The position numbers and the translations under genes are program-made. Source: Orientallactaga sibirica (Eukaryota > Chordata > Mammalia > Rodentia > Dipodidae). From it: 64,000 bases of DNA. The stretch covers positions 15,680,501 through 15,744,500 of the forward strand of contig JAEOAD010000052.1 of NCBI GenBank assembly GCA_036365145.1. Direction: 5' to 3'. Shown piece after piece: positions 32,399 to 42,530 of the stretch (within the stretch, counting starts at the first letter, position 1; each line of letters starts with the position of its first letter). The notes beneath the pieces are model-generated. The model was not told the origin of the DNA. It saw nothing but the letters and a program-made list of their open reading frames with translations, and made no database searches.

Positions 32399-32550
32399 CC
32401 ATGGCTGGCCTCTTCTTGAGCCAGCCCCTAGCCCAGACCAATCAGCCCTCACTCAGGCTCACCTGTGACTGAAGGTAAAGCCCACCCCAATAAGATCATA
32501 CATAGATGAGAGGGAGGAAGATAACGTTAGACAGGAAGGCCCAAAAATAT
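32399..32550. other. Unidentified sequence
   Basis: Nothing recognised. Confidence 0.3.
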
Positions 32551-32555
32551 TAATT

Positions 32556-32692
32556 TTTTTTCCCAGGTAGGGTCTCACTCTCTAGCCCAGGCTAACCTGG
32601 AATTTACTACGTAGTCTCAGTCTGACCTCAAACTCACAGCAATCCTCCTACTTCTGCCTCCCATGTGCTGGGATTAAAGGCGTGCACCACCA
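32556..32692 (-). repeat. B1 SINE
   Basis: Ends GTGCACCACCAG. Confidence 0.88.
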
Positions 32693-32747
32693 GTTCTTTC
32701 TTTTCAAAAATTTTAAAATTAAAATGAAGATTTAAAAAAACGAAACC

Positions 32748-32990
32748 TGCCGGGCGTGGTGGTGCACGCCTTTAATCCCAGCACTCGGGAGGCAGAGGTA
32801 GGAGGATTGCTGTGAGTTTGAGGCCACCCTGAGACTACGTAGTGAATTCCAGGTCAACCTGAGCTAGAGTGAGACCCTACCTCGGAACCCAAAAAAAAGA
32901 AACAAGATAAAAAAGAAATAAAATTAAAATTAAAGTGGTAGGAAGTGCCTCCCAAGTGCTGGGATTAAAGGTGTGCATTACTATGCTCTC
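32748..32990 (+). repeat. B1 SINE and opposing B1 scrap
   Basis: Plus B1 32748-32893. Minus fragment GCCTCCCAAGTGCTGGG at 32948-32990. Confidence 0.85.
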
Positions 32991-33090
32991 CATATTTCTT
33001 TTAAATCAAAAGACTTGCTTGAGCTGATTGTGGTGATTGTGGTGGCAATGGTCAGTAATCCTAGCACTTCACGATGAAGATGCAAAAGGA

Positions 33091-33258
33091 GGCCGGGCGT
33101 GGTGGCGCACGCCTTTAATCCCAGCACTTGGCTAGGTATAGTGGTGCACACCTTTAATCACCTTTAATCTCAGCACTCTGGAGGAGACAGAGGTAGGAGG
33201 ATTGCTGTGACTTCAAGGCCAGCCTGGGCTAGAGTGAGACCCTACCTCGGGGGAAAAA
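33091..33258 (+). repeat. B1 5' fragment joined to a second B1
   Basis: The first stops at AGCACTTGG. The second repeats CACCTTTAATC. Confidence 0.85.
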
Positions 33259-33279
33259 AATAAACAAAAGAACCAAAAA

Positions 33280-33500
33280 AAGGTCAAGGAGATATAGTTA
33301 ATTGGCGAAGTGCTTGCCTTATAAGTCTGAAGACCCAAGTTTGATCCCAGTATACATAAAAAAAAAAAACCACGGTGGTGTATGCTTGTAATCTCAGGGC
33401 TAGGGAAGCAAGACAGGCAGATGTCCGGAGCTCACTAGCCAGCTAGTCTAGTCTGTTTGGTATTCTAGGACAGTGAGACCCTGTATAGATTAAAAAAAAA
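33280..33500 (+). repeat. Old B4/RSINE-like composite
   Basis: ID-like head (GAGATATAGTTAATTGGCG, GTTTGATCCCAGTA), then TGGTGTATGCTTGTAATCTC and CAGTCTAGCC-like body (AGCTAGTCTAGTCTG). Confidence 0.45.
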
Positions 33501-33506
33501 AAGATA

Positions 33507-33667
33507 AGCCGGGCGTGGTGGCGCACACCTTTAATCCCAGCACTCGGGAGGCAGAGGTAGGAGGATCGCCGAGAGTTCGAGGCCACCCTGAGACTGCATA
33601 GTTAATTCCAGGTCAGCGTGAGCCAAAATGAGACTCTACCTCGAAAAACCAAAAAAAAAAAAAAAAA
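33507..33667 (+). repeat. B1 SINE
   Basis: Young-looking: GCCGGGCGTGGTGGCGCAC; A-tail. Confidence 0.93.
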
Positions 33668-34325
33668 GGTGATGACACCTGAGGAATGACGACCATCCAC
33701 ATGCACACACATGCATATATATACATCCCCCATATACATGTAAGCCTGGCTCACAAAACAGCTGAGGCAACTGAATGTGTCTAGTGTCTTTGGCCGAACC
33801 TTGAATTTATATGTTAGGAACATCTAAATCTTAAAATAGTCTGACTGACTGTAACTAAAAATAGATTTTAAATAACCAGCTTGTCTTCCTTTTCTTTAGA
33901 AAGGTTTAAGTGGCGGCAAGTATAGAGATGTGTACTTAACTCGGTGAAGAAAATTACATACCAACCATTATGAAACCTAGTCCACCCTCCCCTACTCCCT
34001 GAAAGCGTCTTCTATGGTATATGATTTTTCCTTGCATTTTCCAAGGCAACTTTTTGCTTGCAAATTGCTATATTTCTGGTAAGTTGGCTGGGACAACATG
34101 CACATATTCACAGCCTGGTTAAAGGAACAGCCTTTACAACGATGTTATTAAACACACAATGGTGGCCATAGTAACAGCAAGATGCCTCTAGTGTAGGATG
34201 TTCTCAGTTCAGTTACTGAACCAACTTAGAAGGTCATGAACACTTTAGTTAAGATGCTGTTTCCCTTAACCATCTTCATAGGAGAGGGAGGAAGCCAAGC
34301 TAGACAGTGCTCATAAAGACTGTCC
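33668..34325. other. Single-copy region
   Basis: No repeat or coding signal recognised over about 650 bases. Confidence 0.4.
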
Positions 34326-34328
34326 GTC

Positions 34329-34570
34329 CCGCTGGGCATGATAGCACAGCCTTTAATCCCAGTACTCAGGAGGCAGAGGTAGGAGGATCGCTGTGAGTTA
34401 GTTTGAGGTCAGCCTGGGCTAAAGCAGGACCCTACCTGGGGGGAGGTGATTGGTGAGGGGTGTGGCGTCACACACCTTTAATCCTAGCACTAGGGAGACA
34501 GGTAGGAGGATCTCTATGAGTTTGAGGCCAGTCTGGGACTGACTCCAGAGTGAGTGCACAAGTCCTCAAA
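34329..34570 (+). repeat. Two B1 SINEs, diverged
   Basis: 34329-34440 (internal deletion) and 34455-34570. Confidence 0.8.
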
Positions 34571-34583
34571 AAACTTCTACAAG

Positions 34584-34738
34584 AGGGCTGGAAAGATGAC
34601 TTAGTGGTTAAGCGCTTGCCTGTGAAGCCTAAGGACCCCGGTTTGAGGCTCAATTCTCCAGGACCCACGTAAGCCAGATGCACAAGGTGGCGCATGCATC
34701 TGGAGTTTGTTTGCAGTGGCTGGAGGCCCTGGTGCGCC

Positions 34739-34780
<42 letters not shown>

Positions 34781-34850
34781 TTCTTTCTCTCTCTGTCTGT
34801 TGCTAATAAATGAATAAAAATAAACAAAAAAATTAAAAAAAAAAAAACAT
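34584..34850 (+). repeat. DIP SINE with (CT)n
   Basis: CT run of about 18 units at 34743-34779. Confidence 0.92.
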
Positions 34851-35275
34851 CTACAAGAAAATTCCTAAGACCATTGTTTGTAGCAGCCCCAGGCTGGAGG
34901 CCTGCACTGGTGTCTGCACTGGATTCTGCAAATCACTATTCGGTATTTGAGGTTTTCCTTGCTTTTTTGTTGCTTGAGACAGGTTCTATCTGTGTGGCCC
35001 AGGCTGATCTCAAATTCTCAGTCCTCTTGCCTCAGGTTTACAGTACACTTCACTGTATCTGGCTGAGAAACTGCTTTCTGCTTTAATAGAAAACACGTTG
35101 TTAAGCTTCACCAGTAGAGGGGGCTCTGGGAAGCCCGCACGACCACAAGGCGGGACTTGTTTCTTTAGTTCAGGCTTCCAGTGCCTAAGTAAGTGTCATG
35201 GTGGTGACAACTCTTCACTCTAGCAGCTGCATTTGGCTCAAGTGTCCAGCTTTTCTTCACTTTCAGAAGCAGCCT
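34851..35275. other. Mostly single-copy region
   Basis: Old reversed B1-like piece at 34949-35065 (GCTTGAGACAGG, GGCCCAGGCTGATCTC). A CTCF-like motif lies at 35111-35124. Confidence 0.45.
35111..35124 (+). promoter_or_regulatory. CTCF-like motif outside a recognised SINE
   Basis: CCAGTAGAGGGGGC fits 13 of 14 positions of the core CCASYAGRKGGCRS. Confidence 0.4.
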
Positions 35276-35503
35276 TGGGCTGGAGAAATGGCTCAGAAGT
35301 TAAGGTGCTTGTCTGCAAAGCCTAACGACCCTGGTTCAATTCCCAGGTACCCAAGTAAAGCCCGATGCCCAAAGTGGTGCTTGCATCTGGAGCTCATTTG
35401 CAGTGGCTAGAGGCTCTGGCATGCCCATTCTCTCTCTATCTACTTATCTTTCTCTCTCTCTCCTCTCTGCCTCCCTCTGCTTACAAATAAATATTTTTTA
35501 AAA
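35276..35503 (+). repeat. DIP SINE
   Basis: Tail TGCTTACAAATAAATA. Confidence 0.92.
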
Positions 35504-35543
35504 GAATCAGCCTTTACTGTGTCCCTAAAACATGCCAGTTTAC

Positions 35544-35605
35544 CAGATGTTGTGGTTCACACATGTAATCCTGGAGCTGGGACACCAGATGCAGGAAGGA
35601 TCATT
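35544..35605 (+). repeat. Old B1 fragment
   Basis: GTTGTGGTTCACACATGTAATCC. Confidence 0.5.
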
Positions 35606-35607
35606 TG

Positions 35608-36290
35608 GGCTGGAGAGATGATTTAGCGGTTAAGGCACATGCCTATGAAGCCTAAGGACCCAGGTTTGATTCTCCAGGTCCCACATAAGACAAATGCATG
35701 TGGTGGCACATGCGTCTGGATTTTGTTTGCACTGGCTAGAGGCCCTGAAATGCCCATTCTCTTCTTCCCCCTCTCTCTGTCTTTCCCTATCTCAAATTAA
35801 TAAGTAAAATAAAATAAAAATATTTAAGGGGGGCTGGAGAGATGGCTTAGCGGTTAAACGCTTGCCTATGAAGCCTAAGGACCCCGGTTCAAAGCTCAAT
35901 TCTCCAGGACCCACATAAGCCAGATGCACAAGGGGGTGCATGCATCTGGAGTTCGTTTGCAGTGGCTGGAGGCCCTGGTGCACCCATTCTCTCTCTCTCT
36001 ACCTGCCTATTTCTGTATCTCTCTCTCTCTCAAATAAATAAATAAATAAAATATTTTAAAAAAATATTTAAGGGCTGGAGAGATGGCTTAGCAGTTAAGG
36101 CACATGGCTGCAAAGCCTAAGGAACCAATTCTCCAGGTCCCACATAAACCAGATGCACAAGGGGGCACATGTGTCTGGAGTTCGTTTGCAGTGGCTAGAG
36201 GCCCTGGTGCACCCATTCTCACTCTCTCTTTCTCTCTTTCCCTCTGTCTGTCTCAAATTAATTAATTAATTAATTAATAGTTAATTAATA
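35608..36290 (+). repeat. Three DIP SINEs in direct orientation
   Basis: 35608-35820, 35830-36060 and 36072-36285, each starting GGCTGGAGAGATG. ATATTTAAGG precedes the second and third. The last ends in (AATT)n. Confidence 0.92.
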
Positions 36291-36296
36291 AAAAGA

Positions 36297-36328
36297 AACT
36301 AGAGTGAAACTCTACCTCAAAAAACCCC
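36297..36328 (+). repeat. B1 3' fragment
   Basis: CTAGAGTGAAACTCTACCTC. Confidence 0.7.
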
Positions 36329-36372
36329 AGCAATTTTAAATAAATAAATAAAAATAAAATAAATATATTTTT

Positions 36373-36477
36373 TTGAGGCAGGGTCTCACTCTAGCTCAGG
36401 CTGACCTGGAATTCACTATATAATCCCAGGGTGGCCTCGAACTCACGGCAATCCTCCTACCTCTGCCTCCCGAGTGC
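36373..36477 (-). repeat. B1 SINE, truncated
   Basis: Stops at GCCTCCCGAGTGC. Confidence 0.88.
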
Positions 36478-36512
36478 AAAATAAATATTTTTTAAAAAGA
36501 AATGTGCTTCAT

Positions 36513-36674
36513 GCCGGGCGTGGTGGCGCACGCCTTTAATCCCAGCACTCGGGAGGCAGAGGTAGGAGAATTGCAGTGAGTTCGAGGCCACCCTGAGACT
36601 ACATAGTTAATTCCAGGTCAGCCTGGACCAGAGTGAGACCCTACCTCGAAAAACCAAAAAAAAAAAAAAAAAAA
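36513..36674 (+). repeat. Young B1 SINE
   Basis: Perfect 19-bp TSD AAAAAGAAATGTGCTTCAT at 36494-36512 and 36675-36693; pure A-tail. Confidence 0.97.
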
Positions 36675-36777
36675 AAAAAGAAATGTGCTTCATCAAAAAA
36701 TTTAAAAGTTAAAAAAATTGTTTTGAATTCCTGTAAAGCATTCATCAATCCATTATTATTTTACTCTTTTTTCTTTT

Positions 36778-36921
36778 TTGTTTTTCGAGGTAGGGTCTTA
36801 CTGTAGGCCCTGCTGACCTGGAATTCACTATGTAGTCTCAGGGTGGCCTCAAACTCATGACAGTCCTCCTATCTTTGCCTCGCAAGTACTGGGATTAAAG
36901 ATGTGTGCCATTATGCCCAGC
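36778..36921 (-). repeat. B1 SINE
   Basis: Ends TGTGCCATTATGCCCAGC. Confidence 0.9.
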
Positions 36922-36949
36922 TCATTATTTTATTATTTTTATTTTTAAA

Positions 36950-37075
36950 GTTTTATTTTCATTTTTATTTATTTGAAAGAAAGATAAACAGAGAGAGAGA
37001 GAGAGAGAGAATGAGAATGGGTACACCAGGGCCTCCAGCTGCTGCAAATGAACTCCAGATGTGTGCACCCCCTTA
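36950..37075 (-). repeat. DIP SINE, head-truncated
   Basis: Ends at GTGTGCACCCCC; no tRNA head. Confidence 0.82.
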
Positions 37076-37100
37076 TTTTCCTTATTAATATTTCTTTGAA

Positions 37101-37104
<4 letters not shown>

Positions 37105-37131
<27 letters not shown>

Positions 37132-37266
37132 GAGGTAGGGTCTCACTCTAGCTCAGGCTGACCTGGAATTCACTATGTAGTCTCAGGGTGGCCTCGAACT
37201 CGTGGTGATGCTCCTACCTCTGCCTCCTGAGTGCTGGGATTAAAGGTGTGCGCCAGTACGCCCTGC
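37105..37266 (-). repeat. B1 SINE with poly(T)
   Basis: Inserted in duplication copy 1 only. Confidence 0.9.
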
Positions 37267-37281
37267 TGAAAACTACATTTT

Positions 37282-37340
37282 ATTTTATTTTATTAAATAT
37301 TTTATTTTTATTTATTTGAGAGAGAGATACAGAAACAGGC

Positions 37341-37372
<32 letters not shown>

Positions 37373-37538
37373 AAAAGCGAGAATGGGCACGCCAGGGCCT
37401 CCAGCCACTGCAAACGAACTCCAGATGCGTGTGCCTCCTGGTGCATCTGGCTTACGTGGGTCCTGGGGAATCAAGCCTCGAACCCGGGTCCTTAGGCTTC
37501 ACAGGCAAGTGCTTAACCGCTAAGCCATCTCTCCAGCC
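37282..37538 (-). repeat. DIP SINE
   Basis: TSD AAAACTACATTTTA to left and right. Confidence 0.95.
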
Positions 37539-37610
37539 CAAAACTACATTTTAAAAGAATCAACCCCTGTTACAACCAGAGATATTTCCAAAAATAAAAT
37601 CCAGGGATAA

Positions 37611-37780
37611 GCCGGGCGTGGTGGCGCACGCCTTTAATCCCAGCACTCGGGAGGCAGAGGTAGGAGGATCGCCGTGAGTTCAAGGCCACCCTGAGACTAC
37701 ATAGTTAATTCCAGGTCAGTCTGGGCCAGAGTGAGACCCTACCTCGAAAAAAAAAAAAAGAAAAAAAAAGAAAAAAAAAA
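37611..37780 (+). repeat. B1 SINE
   Basis: TSD AATCCAGGGATAA on both sides. Confidence 0.93.
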
Positions 37781-37787
37781 TCCAGGG

Positions 37788-37923
37788 ATAAAGAGATGGC
37801 TTAGCAGTTAAGGCATTTGCCTGCAAGGCAAAAGGACCCAGGTTAGATTCCCCAGGTTAGACATAAGCCAGACACACAAATGGCACATACATTGTTTGTT
37901 TGTAGCAGCTGAAGGTCCTGACA

Positions 37924-37965
<42 letters not shown>

Positions 37966-37985
37966 GTTTTTCTCTCTCAAATAAA
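37788..37985 (+). repeat. DIP SINE, diverged
   Basis: Shared with 41816-41864, so older than the direct duplication. Confidence 0.85.
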
Positions 37986-37997
37986 TACAATAGAATA

Positions 37998-38190
37998 GCT
38001 GGGTATGGTGGCTCACACTCGGCAGCACTCAGGAGACAGAGGTAGGAGGATTGCCATGAGTTCAAGGCCACCCTGAGAATACATAGTGAATTCCAGGTCA
38101 GCCTGAACTAGAGCAAGACACTACCTGGAAAAACCAAAAAATAAAAATAAAAATAAATAGATAAATACAATAAATACAATAAAATAAAAA
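37998..38190 (+). repeat. B1 SINE with AAAT-rich tail
   Basis: CTGGGTATGGTGGCTCACAC; short middle. Confidence 0.85.
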
Positions 38191-38196
38191 GTTTAA

Positions 38197-38822
38197 AAAA
38201 CTGGTAAAATCCAGTATCTAGGTTCTGAAAGCTTATAAAACCAGTTGGAAATGTGTGGTGGTCAGCCAGCAGCAGGGTCATGCTCCCATCACAAATCATC
38301 TATAACTAATTCATTCTACAAACTCCAAACCTAAGGCTACTCGAGATGACCAGTGCTCCTTGCAGCCTTGCTGACAACTGTCTTATTGCTGCATTACACA
38401 TGGTACATTCTCTTCTTTATTATTTATTTATTTATTTTGATTTTTTTCAAGGTAGGGTCTCACTCTAGCCCAGGCTGACCTGGAATTCACTTTGTAGTCT
38501 CAGGGTGGCCTTGAACTCACAGCAATTCTCCTACCTCTGCCTCCCAAGTGCTGGGATTAAGGTGTGAACCACCATGTCCGGCCAATGTACATTTTCTTTG
38601 GCAACTTTATCAATTAACAACATGGACAGATACTCATGTTTGAACTAATTTAGTGTTTAAAGTATCACTATGTGTTTAAATATGATTTCTAAGATATACT
38701 AGACAGGAAATCTTCCAAACATGCCTAATGACAAAAACTGGTCAGTACTGAAAGCTCTTCAGCTTTACATACAAACAAGTATATAATCCAGCTCGTCTCT
38801 ACCAGTGACAATAACAGTGAGC
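38197..38822 (+). repeat. Inverted duplication, left arm
   Basis: Matches 40035-40703 in reverse complement, from GTAAAATCCAGTATCTAGGTT through CCAGCTCGTCTCTACCAGTG. Contains a B1 (38435-38584, minus) present at the same site in the other arm. Confidence 0.92.
38435..38584 (-). repeat. B1 SINE (left inverted arm)
   Basis: Same insertion site as 40317-40458, next to AATGTACATT. Confidence 0.9.
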
Positions 38823-38929
38823 TGGTGGCAGTTTGGGAGGTGGAGCTAGGGGTGAGCTTAGAGATGGTACAGCCAGTACCCCTTGCCAGGGCATGGTTCA
38901 CTCCCCTGCTGCTGTTTTTCACCTGTTGT

Positions 38930-39085
38930 GGCAAAGTAGGAAGTCCAGCCTCTGCTCTACCATCCTTTCCCTGCCATCATGGAGCTTCTACTCAAAACTG
39001 TAAGCTAAAATTGCCCCTTTCGTCCCATCAGCTGCTTTTGGTTTTTCAGAGCAATGCAAAGGTAACTATAGCAAGTTCTAAGACC
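38930..39085 (+). repeat. Fragment of an old rodent repeat
   Basis: TGCCATCATGGAGCTTCTAC, CTGTAAGCTAAAATTGCCCC, CATCAGCTGCTTTTGGTTTT and GCAATGCAAAGGTAACTATAG resemble the 3' part of a common rodent dispersed sequence. Lies in the loop between the inverted arms. Confidence 0.45.
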
Positions 39086-39102
39086 AAGAATTATCAGAAC
39101 TG

Positions 39103-39412
39103 CACCGGGCATAATGGTGCACACCTTTAATCCCAGTACTCAGAAGGCAGAGGTAGCAGGATCACTGTGAGTTCGAGGCCAGCCTGGGACTACAATAGTG
39201 AATTCCAGGTCAGCCTGGGCTAGAGTGAGACTTTACCTAGAGAAAAAAAACAAAAAACAAAAAAAAAACCAGGTGTGGTGGCACACGCCTTTAATCCCAG
39301 CACTCAGGAGGCAGAGGTAGGAGGACCACCGAGAATTCGAAGCCACCCTGAGACTGCATAGTGAATTCCAGGTCAGCCTGGGCTAGAGTGAGACCCTACC
39401 TTGGAAAACCAA
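39103..39412 (+). repeat. Two B1 SINEs
   Basis: 39103-39245 carries the uncommon GGCCAGCCTGGGACTACA. 39269-39412 is standard. Confidence 0.92.
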
Positions 39413-39419
39413 GAAAATG

Positions 39420-39858
39420 TTTTTTAAATATTTTATTTGCTTATTTATTGAGAGAGGAAGAGGCAGATAGAAAGAATGGGTGCCCCAGGGCGTCCAGTCA
39501 CTGCAAACTCCAGACACATGTGCCATCTTTTGCATCTGGCTTAGGTGTGTCCTGTGGAATCGAACCTGGATCCTTAGACTTTGCAGGCAAGCTCCTTAAC
39601 CATTAAGCCATCTCCCCCAGCTCCTCAATATTTTTTAATAAAATTAATTTTATTTATTTATTTATTTGCAAGCAGAGAGAGATAGAAGAGAGACAGATAT
39701 AGAGAGAATGGGCATGTCAGGGCCTTTAGCCACTGCAAACGAACTCCAGATGCATGTGCCCCTTGTGCATCTGGCTTAAGTGGGTCCTGGGGAATCAAAC
39801 CTGGGTCCTTTGGCTTCACAGGCAAATACCTTAACCTCTATGCCATCTCTCCAAGCCC
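39420..39858 (-). repeat. Two DIP SINEs
   Basis: 39420-39622 and 39632-39858. Confidence 0.9.
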
Positions 39859-40034
39859 CCCCCCCAATATTTTTAAGTACAGTTTTTGTTGGTATTATAA
39901 TGAGAGTTCATGTAACATTCTGGCCAATTTTAGGCCATTTTGAAATTATAGCCTTCCATAAAAACTGACACATACCCAAATGTTAGTTCCTCCACTTAGT
40001 TTTTGTCCTTTATCATAGATCTGATGGGAAATTG

Positions 40035-40703
40035 GAGCTCACATTGTGTTATTGTCACTGGTAGAGACGAGCTGGATTATATACTTGTTTGTATGTAAAG
40101 CTGAAGAGCTTTTAGTACTGACCAGTACTGTGAGTTCGAGGCCAGCCTGGGACTACAGTAGGGTTTTTGTCATTAGGCATGTTTGGAAGATTTCCTGTCT
40201 AGTATATCTTAGAAATCATATTTAAACGCATAGTGATACTTTAAACACTAAATTAGTTCAAACTTGTGCATCTGTCCATGTTGTTAATTGATAAAGTTGC
40301 CAAAGAAAATGTACGTTGGCCGGACATGGTGGTTCATGCTTTTAATCCCAGCACTTGGGAGGCAGAGGTAGGAAGATCGCTGTGAGTTCGAGGCTACCCT
40401 GAGACTAGAGTGAATTGCAAGTCAGCCTGGGCTAGAGTGAGACCTTACCTTGAAAAAATCAAAATAAATAAATAAATAATAAAGAAGAGAATGTACCATG
40501 TGTAATGCAGCAATAAGACAGTTGTCAGCAAGGCTGCAAGGAGCACTGGTCATCTCGAGTAGCCTTAGGTTTGGAGTTTGTAGAATGAATTAGTTATAGA
40601 TGATTGTGATGTGAACATGACCCTGCTGCTGGCTGACCACCACACATTTCTAACTGGTCTTATAATCTTTCAGAAACTAGATATATTTTACTGTTTTTTA
40701 AAT
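40035..40703 (-). repeat. Inverted duplication, right arm
   Basis: Reverse-complement partner of 38197-38822, separated by about 1.2 kb. Its B1 (40317-40458) is in plus orientation as inversion predicts. An extra 38 bases at 40126-40163 have no counterpart in the left arm. Confidence 0.92.
40317..40480 (+). repeat. B1 SINE (right inverted arm)
   Basis: GCCGGACATGGTGGTTCATGC; shared with the left arm. Confidence 0.9.
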
Positions 40704-40709
40704 TTTTTT

Positions 40710-41016
40710 TTCAAGGTAAGGTTTCACTCTAGTCCAGGCTGACCTGGAATTCACTATATAGTCTCAGGGTGGTCTCTAACTCATGGCGATCCTCCTACCT
40801 CTGCCTCCTAAGTGCTGGGATTAAAGGCATGTGCCACCATGCCCAGCTGTTTTTAAAAAATTTTTTTTGTTTTGTTTTTTGAGGTAGGGTCTCACTCTGG
40901 TCCAGGCTGACCTGGAATTCACTATGTAGTCTCAGGGTGGCCTCGAACTCTTGGCGATCCTCCTACCTCTGCCTCCCGAGTACTGGGATTAAAGGCGTGC
41001 ATCACCACGCCCGGCT
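40710..41016 (-). repeat. Two B1 SINEs
   Basis: 40710-40848 and 40870-41016. TGTTTTTAAA-like flanks repeat around the second. Confidence 0.92.
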
Positions 41017-41029
41017 GTTTTTTTTTAAT

Positions 41030-41432
41030 TAAAAAAAATTTATTTATTTATTTGACAGAGAAAGGGGGGCAGAGAATGGGTACACCAGGGCCTCCAGCCA
41101 CTGCAAACGAAGTCCAGATGCATGCATCACCTTGTGCATCTGACTAATGTGGGTCCTGGGGAATCGAACCTTGGTCCTTTGGGTTTGCAGGCAAATGCCT
41201 TAACCCCTAAGCCATCCCTCCAGCCCTTTGCTGTTTTTGTCCCCCAAACTTTTTATTTTATTTATTTGAAAGAAAGAGGCAGAAAGGGAGAGTGAGGGAA
41301 TGGGCATGCCAGGGCCTCTAGCCACTGCAAATGAACTCCAGACACATGTGCCCCTTGTGCATCTGGCTTACATGGATACTGGGCAATTGAACCTGGGTCC
41401 TTTGGCTTTGCAGGCCAGCACCTTACCAGCAA
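41030..41432 (-). repeat. Two DIP SINEs
   Basis: 41030-41227 is full. 41248-41432 breaks in the head (CACCTTACCAGC). Confidence 0.88.
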
Positions 41433-41526
41433 ATAAACTTATTTATTTATTATTTATTATTGGTTCAAGGAAACCAAAACCCCTAGCACCAAAACCAACA
41501 CTCCAGCCTAACATGCACGTCTACAT

Positions 41527-41704
41527 TTTATTTTCCTTAGGTAATAGTTCTTAGAAAACTACATTTTAAGCTGGGCGTGGTGGCACACGCCTTTAAGCCC
41601 AGCACTCGGGAGGCAGAGGTAGGAGAATTGCCATGAGTTTGAGGCCACCCCAAGACTACATAGTTATTCTAGGTCAGCCTGGACCAGAGTGAAACCCTAC
41701 TTTG

Positions 41705-41756
<52 letters not shown>

Positions 41757-41865
41757 ACCCTACATTTAAAAAAAATCAGCCCCTATTACAACCAGAGATT
41801 TCTAAAAGTAAAACCCAGGGCTAGAGAGATGGCTTAGCGGTTAAGGTGCTTGTCTGCAAAGCTCT
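41527..41865 (+). repeat. Dispersed direct duplication, copy 2
   Basis: Same order as copy 1, with its own B1 (41570-41704) inserted after CTACATTTTA. It ends inside the shared DIP SINE, which breaks after GCAAAGCTC and joins a reversed B1 fragment. Confidence 0.75.
41570..41755 (+). repeat. B1 SINE with 51-base pure A-tail
   Basis: Uninterrupted A at 41705-41755. Confidence 0.95.
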
Positions 41866-41940
41866 AGTCTCAGGGTTACCTCAAACTCATAGCAATCTTC
41901 CTACCTTAGCACATCAAAGATGTGTGCCACCATGCCAGAC
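41816..41940. repeat. DIP head joined to reversed B1 fragment
   Basis: Plus DIP 41816-41864 stops at GCAAAGCTC; minus B1 TAGTCTCAGGGTTACC follows to CACCATGCCAGAC. Confidence 0.8.
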
Positions 41941-42021
41941 TACTTTACATACTTAAAAAAGTGGAATTCCTGTGAGGTTTTGCTTATGTGGTTGTTGTAA
42001 CTATTAATAGTCACTATATCA

Positions 42022-42402
42022 TGTATGGCACCATACAGGCCTGGCCCTAGCCAGACCACATGGCAGAAGAAACCAGGAAGTGGCTTCTGTGAACATGGCA
42101 TTCTGTGCAGGCCTGGCGTGACAACAGCTACAGTGCCATGCTCGCGAGAAGCCTGCTACGAGATGTCCTGTCCAGAGACAGGCTGTCATTGGTCACAAAA
42201 AGGGGACCACCCCATACAATGATTAGCCAGTCAAGCCCCTTAAAACCGACGTGCACTTCCTCAATAAACGAGTTTGCGGCAGCTTGCCCTCTGCTGCTTT
42301 CACCCAACTCCCAGAGTCTGTGTTGTGACTCCACACTGCTCTCCCCAACTTGGCAGAGACCCTACCGTCCCTCCTGGGCTGGCCTTAGGGGGGACCACAA
42401 CA
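42022..42402 (+). mobile_element. Solo LTR of an endogenous retrovirus
   Basis: A 381-bp element beginning TG and ending CA (TGTATGGCAC ... GACCACAACA), flanked by a perfect 6-bp duplication ATATCA at 42016-42021 and 42403-42408. Inside, in LTR order: an inverted CCAAT (ATTGG) near 42188, a TTAAAA TATA-like box near 42239, AATAAA at 42263-42268, then a T/C-rich U5-like end. No internal retroviral sequence adjoins it, so it is a recombined single LTR. A 6-bp duplication is typical of class II (betaretrovirus-like, ERVK) elements. The exact family is not recognised. Open frames inside it are not genes. Confidence 0.85.
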
Positions 42403-42437
42403 ATATCAGACATCAAAATAGCTAAAAACAGCATCAA

Positions 42438-42530
42438 GGGGCTAGATAGATGGCTTAGTGAATAAACTGCTTGCCACTCATGCCTGAGTATTCAAATTTG
42501 ATCCTCAGACCCAACATAAAAGCTGGAATC
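42438..42530 (+). repeat. Old B2/B3-like SINE head
   Basis: GGGCTAGATAGATGGCTTAGTG, CATGCCTGAGTATTCAAATTTGATCC. Confidence 0.5.

Larger units (their letters stand above)
37072..37800 (+). repeat. Dispersed direct duplication, copy 1
   Basis: After removing inserted SINEs, the sequence TTATTTTCCTTA, GAAAACTACATTTTA, ATCAACCCCTGTTACAACCAGAG and AATCCAGGGAT followed by a DIP start recurs in order at 41527-41865. Confidence 0.75.

Noticed and set aside
42025..42425. Open frames of 65-106 codons at 42.0-42.4 kb
   Set aside because: They lie inside the solo LTR and start or end beyond it; no gag, pol or env similarity.
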